Positions 9,222-20,000 of a DNA stretch of 64,000 bases are shown piece by piece. The DNA comes from Numida meleagris (lineage: Eukaryota; Chordata; Aves; Galliformes; Numididae): contig NC_034421.1 of assembly GCF_002078875.1 (NCBI RefSeq), forward strand, positions 11,855,887-11,919,886, given 5' to 3'. The position numbers were made by a program, and so were the translations under genes. Below the pieces are notes generated by a model that saw nothing but the letters and a program-made list of their open reading frames with translations, made no database searches and was not told where the DNA came from. Within the stretch, counting starts at the first letter, position 1. Each line of letters starts with the position of its first letter.

Positions 9222-10272
9222 ATAGAAACATGTGGGTAGTCAACATGGATTCACCAAGGGGAAAATATGCTTGTTGAATCTGGTAGCCTTCTACGATGTC
9301 ATGTCCAGCTGGTTAGATGGGGGGAGACCAGTGGATGTTGCCTACCTTGACTTCAGCAAGGCTTTTGACACTGTCTCCCATAACATCCTCATAGGTAAAC
9401 TTAGGGAGTGTTGGATCAATGAGTGGACAGTGAGGTGGACTGAGAAGTGGCTGACACACCAGAAGGCTGTACTACCACTTGGCAAGACCTGGACAGGCTG
9501 GAGAGTTGGGGAGCAAGGAACCTTATGAGGTTCAACAAGGGCAAGCGTATATCCTACACCTGAGAAGGAATAACAGCATGCATCAGTACAGGTTAGAGGC
9601 TGACCTGCCAACCTGACAGAGCTCTGCAGAGAAGGACCTAGGTGTCCTGGTGGACAACAGGCTGGCCATGAGCCAGCAGTGTGTGCCCTTGTAGTCAAGA
9701 GGGCCAATGATAACCTGAGTTACAAAGAGCAAGGCCAGCAGGTCAAGGGAGGTGATCCTCCCCCTCTACTCCACTCTGGTGAGACCATATCTGGAGCACT
9801 GTGTCCAGTTCTGGGCTTCTTGGTTCAAGAAAGACAAGGAACTTTTATAGAGAGTACAGCAGAAGTCCACAAAGATGACTGGGGCCTGGAGCACCTCCTG
9901 CATGAGGAAAGGCTGAGAGACCTGGGACTCTTCAGTCTAAAGGAGACCCACAAATATCAAAACAGTGGGAGACAATGGATGGGGCCAGGCTCTTTTCAGC
10001 AGTGCCAGTGACAGAACAAAGGGCAATGGACACAAACTGGAACATAGGAAGTTCCATATGAACATGAGAAAAAAAATTACATTGAGAGTAACATAGCAGT
10101 GGAACAGGTTGCCCAGAGAGGTTGTGGAGTCTTATTCTCTGGAGATATTCAAAACCTGACAGGACACTTTTGTGTGCAATCTATTCTGGGGAACCTGCCT
10201 TAGTGTAGGGTTGGACTAGATGATCTCCAGAGGTCCCTTCCAACCCCTACAATTCTGTGATTCTGTGACACA
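9222..10272 (+). mobile_element. CR1 LINE with reverse transcriptase remnant and intact 3' terminus
   Basis: The 5' part encodes a readable piece of LINE reverse transcriptase (9232-9400): 'HGFTKGKICLLNLVAFYD' followed by the conserved 'VAYLDFSKAFDTVSHN'. After about 9400 the sequence jumps to the CR1 C-terminal and 3' UTR region ('ttggcaagacctggacaggc', 'gacaacaggctggccatgag'). It then runs to the typical CR1 end, 'gatctccagaggtcccttcc' followed by two 'attctgtg' units at 10250-10268. CR1 elements end in short tandem repeats rather than poly(A), as seen here. The element is 5'-truncated, internally deleted and frameshifted, and so inactive. Confidence 0.92.
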
Positions 10273-10895
10273 GACCCTATTAACATATACACGTTCTAAA
10301 AATTTCAGAAGTCTTAAAATGAAAATGTAAGATCATTTTATATCTAGTCTCACAAAGTATTCTAACAACAAATGAATGGTTTCAGGTTCCTCTGTATCAC
10401 AAACAAATATCAAACTTTCTTGCATACACAGCTGACAGCAGATATATTCTTCTAAAAAATGAATCTCTTCCATTCATACACATTACTTGCTGATGCCATA
10501 CATAAAAAGGCTGAGTCACATATGAAACATCAAAGGCCACAGCTGAACTGTGGTCAGCAAGACTACAGTATCATAGAACACATTGTGCTGGGAGAGTAGA
10601 ATAATCTTTAAAAAGTGAACACTCGATGCTAACATGAAAACATACAAGTAATGTAAAATAGTACAAAAGGACAGAGGTCTGATAATCCGTTAAGGCTTGA
10701 TCAAAATGTCACATTCATGAAAGACTTCCTCCTGCGCAGCAGTGGTTCTTTAAAGGTACTATGTCTCATCCTAAACAACAATATTCACGAAAACGATGCT
10801 ATTTTTGTTAGAGCATCATGTTCGAGTTCTCAGCAGCAGACAAATAACTTTCCAAAGAAATCAGCAAGGATGTCCCACATATGTCTCTCATTTCA

Positions 10896-10980
10896 TTCAG
10901 CCAATATATATATATATATATTTACTTTTGAAGTTGTTAATTCAGCCAATATATATATATTTACTTTTGAAGTTTTTAAG
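10896..10980 (+). repeat. Two-copy tandem duplication containing an AT microsatellite
   Basis: Unit 1 (10896-10940) and unit 2 (10941-10980) both begin 'ttcagccaatatat' and end 'tttacttttgaagtt' plus a short tail. They differ mainly in the number of AT steps. The pattern fits a recent slippage or duplication event. Confidence 0.9.
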
Positions 10981-12336
10981 TTGAAGGTCACTTAGTAGCC
11001 AGAAATAAATGCTCACATTTGCTTACTTATCTGAAAAATAATAATCAAAACTCATTCCTGAATTACTATTATTCACATAATTGGAAAACTACTTATATAT
11101 AAGAAAATATCTAAACTAGAAAACCATGAGCACTGGTCCAGAAAGCCCACAGCACAACAGAACGATTTCCATTTGGAAAGGTTGAGAAGTTGCTCTTAAG
11201 CATTTTACCTCACACTCTGTGATACAAGCATGGAGTTCATATTTTTGCTTAAGCTGTGTTCAAGTTCAAGTTGGTTCATTAACTGTTGGTGCAAGACTTG
11301 TTACTTCCCTCCCCTTCTCTGCGCAGTGAAACTTACAGTAATTACTAGATGTTGAATAATTACAAGCTGTTGAAAATGATTTAATATCAAATACAAAAAA
11401 ATGGATTCTCTGGCCTTCAGAATGAAATGCTTGGTTGGATTTCTAACTCGCTTCAGTAAAATGCTATTTTAAGTTTTTATTGTAAAAATAGTTGAAAATG
11501 AGTTAATTCCAAAATACTCAGCTGTAATGTTTTTAATTACCTCTTCTAAAATATAAGTACAAAAATGAATAAATGGTGAACTCAAGGAATACTAAGCTGA
11601 AGAAATTGTCAGTATTTGCTTCTACTGAGAATAAAATATTGAAATAAAAACTGCAGATGCAAATGCAAAGCAGGAGAGTTCCAAGAGCTCTCAAGATTTG
11701 GAGGTATTCTATTTTGTGAACACCAAAAAGAAGAAAACAATTTAAAGTCCTTATACATCTACAAAAATATTGGAAGCCTATTACATCAAGGCAGTAAAAC
11801 TGGCTTTTTGTCATGCTTAATTGCTTCAAACTCATAACCCTGTACTGCAGAACCTGGATGTGGCTGCTGACTCAAGCAGTTTCTGCATTTTAGTACTTCA
11901 AAAAAGTTTATGCGTATCCATGTGTTTGTGAAAGACACCGAAGAAGCCTCTATCATATCAAATATTTTATTTGATATTCCTGACCATCAGAAAATATTCA
12001 CTCTCCAGAAGCCTTACTGTTGTGCATAAAATCTGTAATTAACTACAGAACAAAAATAAGTCTGATTGCAACCAGGTGGAAGACGCCACACTAGGCTCTA
12101 TTTTCAATGACAATGAAGGGAAATCGCAGCCTATGCAATTTAACATGGTTAACTGAAATCAAATGAGGAACCGGCATTATCAAGACAAATATAAATCAGG
12201 AATGCTTACACTTCAGTCCAGTCCCCCAAAGCAAACACATTCCAGCACTGTCCAAAGTGAAGTTCAACTAAAATAAAAGCAGCAAGTGTGCAATGTCACT
12301 GAAGACAGTGACTTCCTTATCTCTGCTTGATAACTC

Positions 12337-12386
12337 AAAAAAAAAAAAAGGAAAGAAAGGGGGGGGAGAGGGAGGGGGGGGGAAGA
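12337..12386 (+). repeat. Fifty-base pure purine tract with long G runs
   Basis: Every base from 12337 to 12386 is A or G: an A run, then 'ggaaag', then G runs of 8, 3 and 9 or so separated by single A or short GA steps. Such tracts can form triplex or quadruplex DNA. That is a general property and not shown to matter here. Confidence 0.85.
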
Positions 12387-13770
12387 CCTGTCCTCACACA
12401 CACAGGACACTACTGTTGACAAAAGATATCCGGGTAAAAAATTAAAACTATATTCACAGACAGAAGAAAATGCTAACAGAAAAGAGTCTGTCATTTGACT
12501 TTTTTTTCTTTTCATCAAGCTAACCATCAGGTATGTCATCCAAACCCAATCCTAGGGTATTAGAACTTTAGAGAAAACACGTTTATGATGCACCTTTTTA
12601 AGTGAGAAGTCTGCACTTTTCTCCTGTTTGGTGACTGTGCAGTTATGCTATGTCCTGTGTCCAAAATGGTTTACCTGTAAAAATCAATCACCTATACATC
12701 AGTGCGTTCCAATGAATTTATCTTCTGCCAACTCAACTTATGAGAACAATTCCTTTGTAACATATACCAAAACAAAGTAAAAGGCAAATAACTTTTCTAA
12801 ATTGATTTTAGACCGATCGACAGTGCTACTGTTTATGGCAGAATAAGTAGTTCTGAAAAATCAAACCTTATTCTAACAAAGTTAATAAATTTCAAAAGTT
12901 ATGCTCAGATTCTAAGAGATTCTATAAATTATATTCCAGTCTTGTAATAAATATATATAACATAATGAAAAATCATCTCAAATAATGAAGAACCACAACC
13001 ACAATAGCATTTATCATCCCTAAATACGCTCGTGTGAGATAACTGTTCTAAGAAAAGCTCCAAAATCCATATCGCTAAAGCAGACTAAAAGCTTGGCATT
13101 AGTAGACTTGTGCTCTCTTAAAAATAACTCCTTTCTAGAATTCTGCTTAACTAAACTAAAATATTAAGTGAAGTTGAGCAAGGTATTTTCAGCAGCTATG
13201 AATTCTTCACACATTTTCCCCCTGGTTTACCTTCCAGGCTGTTTTTTTCATAAGCAGTGCCACAATAACTTAAAAGCAAAAGTTAAGCACATTTCTCTTT
13301 CTTCTCCTTTCCAATTTGATGCCTAATTTACCATTTACAATATGTTTATCTTAATCAAACTAAGTAAAATCTAATAAAAATAATTTTCATAGCAGTAATA
13401 AACGTTCTGATATCATACACGAGACCATTCCCCTAGGCATTTTGTACCATTTTCAATGAATACCACAAAGTTTATCATTAGGCAAATCAATGTGTTACTT
13501 GTTCCTGGTAAAATCTGGTGTTTTAGAAGCAAAACTAAAGACCCGTGTGAAAATGTTATCAAAAAATGTTGAACAATTCCAAGACAAAAGAACTAGAGAA
13601 GTTACTGGTTCAAAGTTACAAAGACCAACTACAATGCCTTATATAAAGTACTTTTATCCATCTATTATTATGTCATTCTAATTATCATTACTTACTCATG
13701 GAGAGATGTTGAAAAACTTTAAGCTCAAACTTTCCAAAGCTTGGAAAGGGGCACTGTTAATTTTACTTAC

Positions 13771-13893
13771 ATTTCCTGAGGAATCAGTTGGATCTCAACC
13801 ATCCCAACTTGGATGTTGAGAAGGCAGTAAGCAAATGTAAATTCTTTACCACATATTGAAGGAAAAGTAATGGGAATGTGAGATGTTGTACGG
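13771..13893 (-). other. Candidate exon on the minus strand (123 nt)
   Basis: On the minus strand a strong donor (AAT|GTAAGT) follows a segment that is open in one frame throughout. It is preceded by an acceptor ('ttttaaatgttacag') with a modest pyrimidine stretch. The frame reads 41 codons, with the end 'CLLNIQVGMVEIQLIPQE'. The length is a multiple of three and the phase is the same at both ends. It lies 1.6 kb downstream of the CpG island donor at 15526, in the right orientation to be a second exon, but the frame does not join openly to the short candidate coding start there. I do not recognise the peptide. It could equally be a noncoding RNA exon or chance. Confidence 0.25.
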
Positions 13894-14454
13894 CTGTAAC
13901 ATTTAAAACAGCAAGAAACGTGGTACTGCTTTAGGAAGAAAAACTGAAAGAGTCAAACCCCAAACAGATGCAGAGGTTTAAAGGAAGGGAAACTGGTGAT
14001 CGACTTAAACACTGCACACGCCATCACAGAGCTGTGCCTTTAAAGGATCAGACCCAAAAGTCTGCTTCACTTCTTTTAAACGATTCAGATAGGAAAACTG
14101 TGACATTACCACTGTGTTCCTCCCTAGAGAAGGGAACACTGCTTCCTAAGTAACAGTTCTGCTCGTGTTTCAGAAGGCAGCTTAATTTCTATAATACAGA
14201 TAAACAACTTGAATAGCGCATGGTTAAGAAAACAGCTACAATTTGGTAACAGAATAACAAGACATTCAAACCGTACACGTATCTTTCTTCATTTCAGAAA
14301 CAGGTATGGAACCAATGCAATGCTTGCAAGCCACGTTTCATGAGTATTTCATCAGGAAAAATATCTCATACAAATCCCAATTACATCCATATACCACCAC
14401 CGAATTCCTTATCCCAACACGGCTGTCCCGGAGCCTACCACATCCCTGAACATC

Positions 14455-14625
14455 CATCCCTCCGAGCAGTCACCGGGCTGCAGCGCAACGCGCGGCCCCG
14501 AGCGCGATCTCCCGGTGCCGAGCTCCCGCAGGCAGAGCCCTACGGCACCGGGCTGCGAGGCGGCGGAACCACGGCGTGCACCGGGCTGAGCGCAGAGATG
14601 CTCTCCTCCAAAGCAGGCCAAACCC
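14455..14625. promoter_or_regulatory. Small CpG-rich patch next to the main CpG island
   Basis: About 170 bp with many CpG dinucleotides ('gcgcaacgcgcggccccgag' and neighbours) in otherwise AT-rich DNA. It may be a satellite of the island at 15.2-16.1 kb, or an alternative first exon region. Open frames on both strands here come from GC richness. A T run at about 14659-14674 lies just beyond it. Confidence 0.45.
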
Positions 14626-15236
14626 ACTCGCCCTGCTCCCTTCAAGATTTATGCACGCTTTTTTTTTTTTTTTAATCACTCAAGATATTGCAATTATTCA
14701 GCAAGTGCACCTAGCTGTCAGTGGACAGGCGTTTTGAAATCCCACTCCTGTTATCTGTTTCTGCTTTTTTTAACCAAATGGATAAACACAGATAGATAGA
14801 GATTGCTACTCATCTTTATCACGCTGTTTAAATTCCATTTGTGAAGAAAACATTGCCGTTAATGCCACGCTCTAACAAGTTCCGTGGCAAAGCTCTGCAA
14901 TCCTCACATAAATGTGCATTCCAGCACCGCGATGCTACGCTCACAATACACACGTGCCTTAAAGTTAACAAGCAACCATTTTGGTCAGGAATCCTGTAAG
15001 CTGTCTGCAAAAAGTCAATAACTCAGCTCACAAAACCGCCCTTAATGAGATCCCCGCCATACTTCATATAAATGCTAATAGGACTCCCATCAAAAGAAGT
15101 TAAAGAGCTCTTTGAAGGCGACTTCACACAAACTTCAGGCAGTCAGAGGAAGGACAATTCAACCCCCTCCCCCGCCTCATTTTCCGCGAGCATCACTACA
15201 CGGCTGCACGACTGCTGCGCGCTCCGCGCACACACA

Positions 15237-15264
15237 CCCCCCCCCCCCGACACACACACACACG
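15237..15264 (+). repeat. C12 run followed by a CA microsatellite
   Basis: Twelve consecutive C (15237-15248) followed by 'ga' and a CA repeat, at the left edge of the CpG island. It is likely length-polymorphic. Confidence 0.9.
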
Positions 15265-15408
15265 CACGAACGCGGCCGCAGCCCCGCGGAGCTCCGTGAC
15301 AGCCCAGCCCCGCCCCGTACCGTGCCCCGAGCACCGGCAGCGCCCGTCCTCCGCGCGGCCCGGCCCGGCTCGGCTCAGCGCCCGCAGCCCCGCGCCCCGC
15401 CCGCGGCC

Positions 15409-15849
15409 ATGGCGGGAAGCGGCCGGCAGCAGCGCGGTCCCCGCCCGCCATCCCCGCAGGGCGGGGGTCCGCTCTGCCTCGCTCCCCTCTCCGCCCTGAA
15501 TTCCCCGGCGCCCGCCGCCTCCTCACCTGAAGGGCGTCCGCCCCGCCCGCGGCGAGCCGCCAGGGCATCGTGCCGCACCGGGAGCTCGCGGAGGCTCCGT
15601 CCCGCCCCGGCGGGACTCAGGGCGCAGCCGGGGCCGAGCTCAAGGTCAGGCGGCCCCGCGCCCCGCAGCGCGCCCCGAGCCGCTCCGCTTGCGAGCGCCG
15701 GGGGGAAGCGCTCCCCGTACTTACGCTGTGCCTACATGATTCACAACGTCTCCGGGACGCTATTTACGACTTTCAATACGCCGCTCTCCGCACACCGACA
15801 CCAGCCGTTAAAGCTCCCCTGGACGTCGTTTTCCCAGCCGTATCCCTGA
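15409..15849 (+). CDS. Possible rightward open frame in the CpG island (146 codons)
   Basis: The ATG at 15409 sits in a near-perfect initiation context ('gcggccATGG') and the frame stays open to a TGA at 15847-15849. The product would be P/R/A-rich for about 100 residues and then turn into ordinary sequence ('YLRCAYMIHNVSGTLFTTF'). I recognise no domain. GC-rich islands keep frames open by chance, and the frame crosses both minus-strand donor sites, so I consider a true protein unlikely. A first exon of a rightward gene remains possible. Confidence 0.15.
   Translation: MAGSGRQQRGPRPPSPQGGGPLCLAPLSALNSPAPAASSPEGRPPRPRRAARASCRTGSSRRLRPAPAGLRAQPGPSSRSGGPAPRSAPRAAPLASAGGKRSPYLRCAYMIHNVSGTLFTTFNTPLSAHRHQPLKLPWTSFSQPYP
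15527..15568 (-). CDS. Candidate first coding exon of a leftward gene
   Basis: On the minus strand an ATG at 15568 opens 14 codons (MPWRLAAGGADALQ) that end exactly at a consensus donor, CAG|GTGAGG, in phase 0. The rest of the gene would lie to the left, in or beyond 1-15500. The alternative is that the whole exon is 5' UTR of a transcript starting further upstream in the island. I do not recognise the peptide, and I could not find a following exon that continues this frame. Confidence 0.25.
15719..15724 (-). promoter_or_regulatory. Second minus-strand splice donor in the CpG island
   Basis: The minus strand reads 'caggcacagc' type exon end followed by GTAAGT. An ATG just upstream is followed at once by a stop, so this exon would be noncoding leader. 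Together with the donor at 15526 it suggests alternative first exons of one leftward transcript. Confidence 0.35.
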
Positions 15850-16060
15850 CGGGGATTGCAGCAGCCACAGCCGGTGAAGTCATTGTGCTCTGCGTGCGGG
15901 AAGAGCGGTGCCACGCGCTCGGCTCAGAGCACAGCCCCCGGGCACGAAGGGGGGCACGGGGTCAGCGCGATAACCGCGCTGCGGGGCAGCGGAATTACCT
16001 CCAGCCAGCGGCTGATACCTGCCCGGTGCTGGACGTGGTGCTCAAGTTTGAAGGGCTGCG

Positions 16061-16847
16061 CTATTCCGATCAGTGCTTTTTAACCATGTTGATTAAAGAA
16101 TAACTTTCCAGTGACATTCTGAATCTGCTTTAAAAAATTAGATCACAGAGTAAATTATCTCTAAGATGACTGTCTGGAACCGGAGCAAAACCCAAGCACC
16201 TTCCTCAAGAGATGGTGGCAATTAACCCATCTGCAGAATGGGGAAAAAATAAACCTGTTTATTTCAGATAGACGTTAAAAGCCAGCGTCTTGCTTATACC
16301 CCAGCCAGTATTTGTTCTTTCAGAGCACATCTATTTGTGCAACTAAGCTGTAAAGCACGTAACCACTTAGACTGAAGAGAAGAACTTTCGGGACACTGCT
16401 CAGAAGGCTTCTCTAATTCTGTAAGATGGGTTTATTACACACATACTATTTCTGAAAACTAAGACAAAGTTTCAATATCTTTCAATATTTACCATTGCTT
16501 TGCAATGGAAGAGACTACAAAGTGATCTCCAGTAACGATTCCGACTCATCTTTGCCTTTTTGCATATTCAAGTCAAAGAATTTGCACCCATTTTTGACAG
16601 AGAGGCAAAGTTTGATTTTAGTAGGAGGAAATGGGAAATATACAAAACTTCAGATTGTGATTTCAGAAGGCTTTTCTTGTTCTGTAGAACATTTGGTGGA
16701 GACATGCTCACCTTGCTGCCCTCGGGGAAAAGAGCACTATCTATCGAGCTGCTTTATGAGACAAGCAGGACATCTCTTTAATTTAAAATATTTCACAGTA
16801 CAGCTGTGTATCATTCAAAAAACGTAGAATGCTGCAAGGGCCGGCCA
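16061..16847. other. Non-coding DNA beside the CpG island
   Basis: No supported gene. A minus-strand donor-like AAG|GTGAGC lies at about 16711-16705, but no convincing acceptor pairs with it. Confidence 0.5.
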
Positions 16848-17010
16848 GAGCACTGGGCTAATGGCCAAAACAAACCTCAGAGCTCGCATTGGCTCACTGT
16901 GGCCTTGACCGCATTATCCATCTCCTCAGTTTTCCCACCTGTAAAATTAGAATCGTAATAGTTGCAGTGCCTCTCTCTTGCTGCTTGGGAGGGCTCTGCT
17001 GAACTACTGG
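16848..17010 (+). mobile_element. MIR-like ancient tRNA-derived SINE
   Basis: The order and wording match a MIR element: 'gagcactgggctaatggcca', then 'gtggccttgaccgc', then 'cctcagttttcccacctgta' with 'aaaattagaatcgtaatag'. The phrases 'ctcagttt-ccc-atctgtaaaat' and the following A/T-rich 'ataatag' part are the most diagnostic. Divergence is high, as expected for an element older than the bird-mammal split. The call comes from memory of the consensus. Confidence 0.7.
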
Positions 17011-20000
17011 AAATTCCAATGCAAGCCACCTTAAGTGTCTAAACATGGACATCTTAAAACGCACGGGTTACGAAAACACAATTTCCTAGCATTTGCAACC
17101 AACAAAATATTATGGGTTGTCTTACAGTTCTGTTATTTACACATCTCATTTTTCTCTCTGCCCATTCTTAGCGTTAAGCTCAGAGCTGCATTAAAAACAG
17201 CACCAGGAGCAATTGCTTCTGCTGCCAAGGCAAGGTCACCCAGAGCCACCGCTGACAGGACCCCCCCATTAACTCCAGCCCCTTGGTTCCAGCCTTTGCA
17301 GCACATATGGTCAGTTCATCAGAAGACCAGCACTTCTGGCAGATGTTACACGTTCTCAGTGCTGTTCTTCAGAGACTGCAAGTCTTTATTCAAGTAATGA
17401 AAAAGAGTTTAAACTAATTAATTATCTCATTAGCAATAAATATTGGGGGGGAGCACTAGCAGAGAGCATACTGATGGAGAGCAAGCTGCATCTTTGCATA
17501 GAGTTGTGAAGATGAGCAGATGATCGAGCAAATACTTCAAATTTCTACATCCAATTTTTAAAAAAAGAGAATAGTAAAGTCCCATTTTAATCTATAGAAT
17601 TAACTAATTGGATAAAAATCTGTGTATGTTTATACACATTCATTTTTACCGCTTCTTCTAAACAGCGGATGATTTTGGTCATCAGTTTCTCCCCCTTCAC
17701 ACGTGCACAAGAGAGAGAAGTCTTTAAATGCTCTACGTGTCACTTGGTGCCACTGCTTGTCCTTGAGCCATCACTACAGTGACTCCCTCTGCAAGACCTT
17801 CTCCAAGATGTCAGCCTCCTGTCTGACAGCATGGGCACTTCCGAGCTGTGTGTGGAGCAAAACTGGAGCAACCACATCTATGGAGCAAGACCAAGACCGA
17901 GACCAATTCACCATGATGTGCTCCAGGGCAAAGCAAAACCTCTGTCAGAAATTTCCAAAGGGAAGAACAGGTTCTCTTTATGGTTTGGGTTCTAGAGCTC
18001 CCTGCCATGACTTCCTTACGTGCATGGAAACAAGCATGAGAAAGACCTCTCTTTAAACTCTGCTCCTTCCACTGTACTTGTGGGGACAAGCACCAATTAA
18101 CTAAAGCATTACGTTGATGGCGCTGAGCACTGAGATTTCTGTAATCTCAAATGTGTATCTTTTGAACTTAAGATTTACAAATAATTTATTAAGCAGTACA
18201 AAATAAACGTCACCACATTATATCTCATATCACATCAGACATTTTAAATAACTGTTGTTTGCTATCTAAACTCTGGCATCCTTTTCTCCTTAAAAGACAG
18301 TGTGCTCTGATTTCTCTGCTTTATGAAAAAAATTCATTCACAGAGAAATAAACGTAACTAATTGCCAAGCAGGTGTCTTCTGATGAATGGTGTGGCTTGT
18401 TTGAATGTGTGTTAACTGATCCCAAGGTATGTGTGTCACACTGGAAGGATTCACACTGAAAAGCTTCAGTGTGCCATTTGTTTATTCTTCATTTCTAGAA
18501 CTAAGTTTCTGTGCTATGGCAACTATTAAAAGCAATGTAAGCTATGAAGAAAAATGAAGATAGGTAAAATCCAAAAGTAACACCTTGAGAACAAGGTAAC
18601 CCTGCACCAGTACGGTTTGCAAGTACTACTATACAGCTTAGTGAAACGTGGCTTGATCTGCAATGCATTTATACATCAAACACATGGGGGCTCTCCACAC
18701 CTGACAGATTACTGCTGAAATGACTTCTTCCCACGTGCTATCTAATGATCCCTCTACATCACAGAAGGTGAGCCTAATGAAGCATATTCAGATGGCAAAG
18801 CATGGTGCAATTGATGATAAACGTGCTGCAGTTTTATTCTTAAATGTTTACAATGTGCAAGTCTGGAAGGGAGATGACTGACGAGGAGCACAGCATCTAT
18901 GACACATCACAACCCAATCAGTGCAAGTGTAGCTCAAGGAAACCTAAATCTGAGAAGTCATAATGTTGGACTCATGCTGAATATAATCCTTGGGGGACAA
19001 TACACAAGGATTTTTAAAACCGATGAGGATTTTTCAAATGGAGGTATCAAAAAATACAAGCAGAAATCACAAGGCTCTTCTCTACTATGCAGAATTAAAA
19101 ATGATCTGCAGAGCTCTGATCCCTCAAACATTCATACTGTTGCTCACTTTACAATGACACTAATTGTAAGAGTACACAAAAATTAGTGGTTATATAGTGC
19201 CATACCTACAGAACAGATGTTACAAAGAATCAGTGAGATAAGGTCTAGGTGAGTTCACAGATTGTTTCTCTATATACTCAAATCACAATATTTTTTTCTG
19301 CAGTCCCATGCTTTCAAGTCGTATCTAAGAAGAATTTGTACATGTGATCTGAAATGCCAGTTTGTTTTATTAATTGCTTCTATCTTCTGTATTGAAATTG
19401 ATGTTGGTAATATCACTTGCATTCTAGTATTGTTTTGGCTGAAAATTAACAGTAGCTCCCAAATGAGGTAACTTATCGGTGTTCGCTGCTTTTAAGTGGC
19501 CACTTTCACTGTAATTTTAATTGCAAAACTTTGCAAAGTATTAAGTGAAAAATGTCACTTGCCATCCTTATACAAAATAAATCATGCCTACATACGCTTC
19601 GAAACAAGCGTAAGAAATTAAGCACCATCGGTAAACACAATAAGTGGAACATTATTTGTGTGCAATTATATAGCAACTAAAATGGTAATGATCTAACAGA
19701 TATGGTACTTCAAACCTTGCTGCAGAAAGTTTCTTGCATAAATGCTATGGAAGTTATCCTAGAAGTAAGAATTCATCCCTCTATCCTCCCCAACCCCACA
19801 GAACAAGCGCTCCACAGGATACTGATCGTTGCACAGCCATTGATGCATATAGCAAATTATGTTCAAAAAATAATTACTTATCTAATCCTAAAATGAAGAA
19901 AAAATTCTGCAGATGCAACAGATGAAGAACAAAATAGGTCTCGTTTTTTTTTCAGGTCTAAAAAAAGTACAGAAATCCAGATCGCAGCAGCACTCAGGTT

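Larger units (their letters stand above)
10273..13770. other. AT-rich DNA with simple repeats
   Basis: No supported gene. Notable items are the tandem duplication at 10896-10980 and the purine tract at 12337-12386. A minus-strand open frame at 11533-11835 is hydrophobic and AT-driven, and I do not consider it a gene. Confidence 0.55.
15180..16060. promoter_or_regulatory. CpG island, probable promoter
   Basis: This is the densest CpG block in the window, with several GC-box-like 'ccccgccc' strings, and it contrasts sharply with flanks of low GC. Two consensus splice donors lie inside it on the minus strand: CAG|GTGAGG, with the intron starting at 15526, and GTAAGT at 15724-15719. This indicates leftward transcription with alternative first exons. 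A plus-strand ATG in ideal context lies at 15409. Vertebrate CpG islands of this size usually mark promoters. Which gene it serves is not decidable from this window. Confidence 0.8.

Noticed and set aside
9342..10011. Open frames of 110-121 codons on both strands
   Set aside because: They lie inside the CR1 element and are pieces of its decayed 3' part.
10570..10605. Possible CR1 3' end ('tatcatagaacacattgtgc')
   Set aside because: Only about 20 bases resemble CR1, and the following text does not continue the consensus.
15570..16103. Plus-strand frame of 177 codons in the CpG island
   Set aside because: Proline/arginine/alanine-rich at first, in a GC-rich island where stops are rare. It has no domain and competes with another plus-strand frame.
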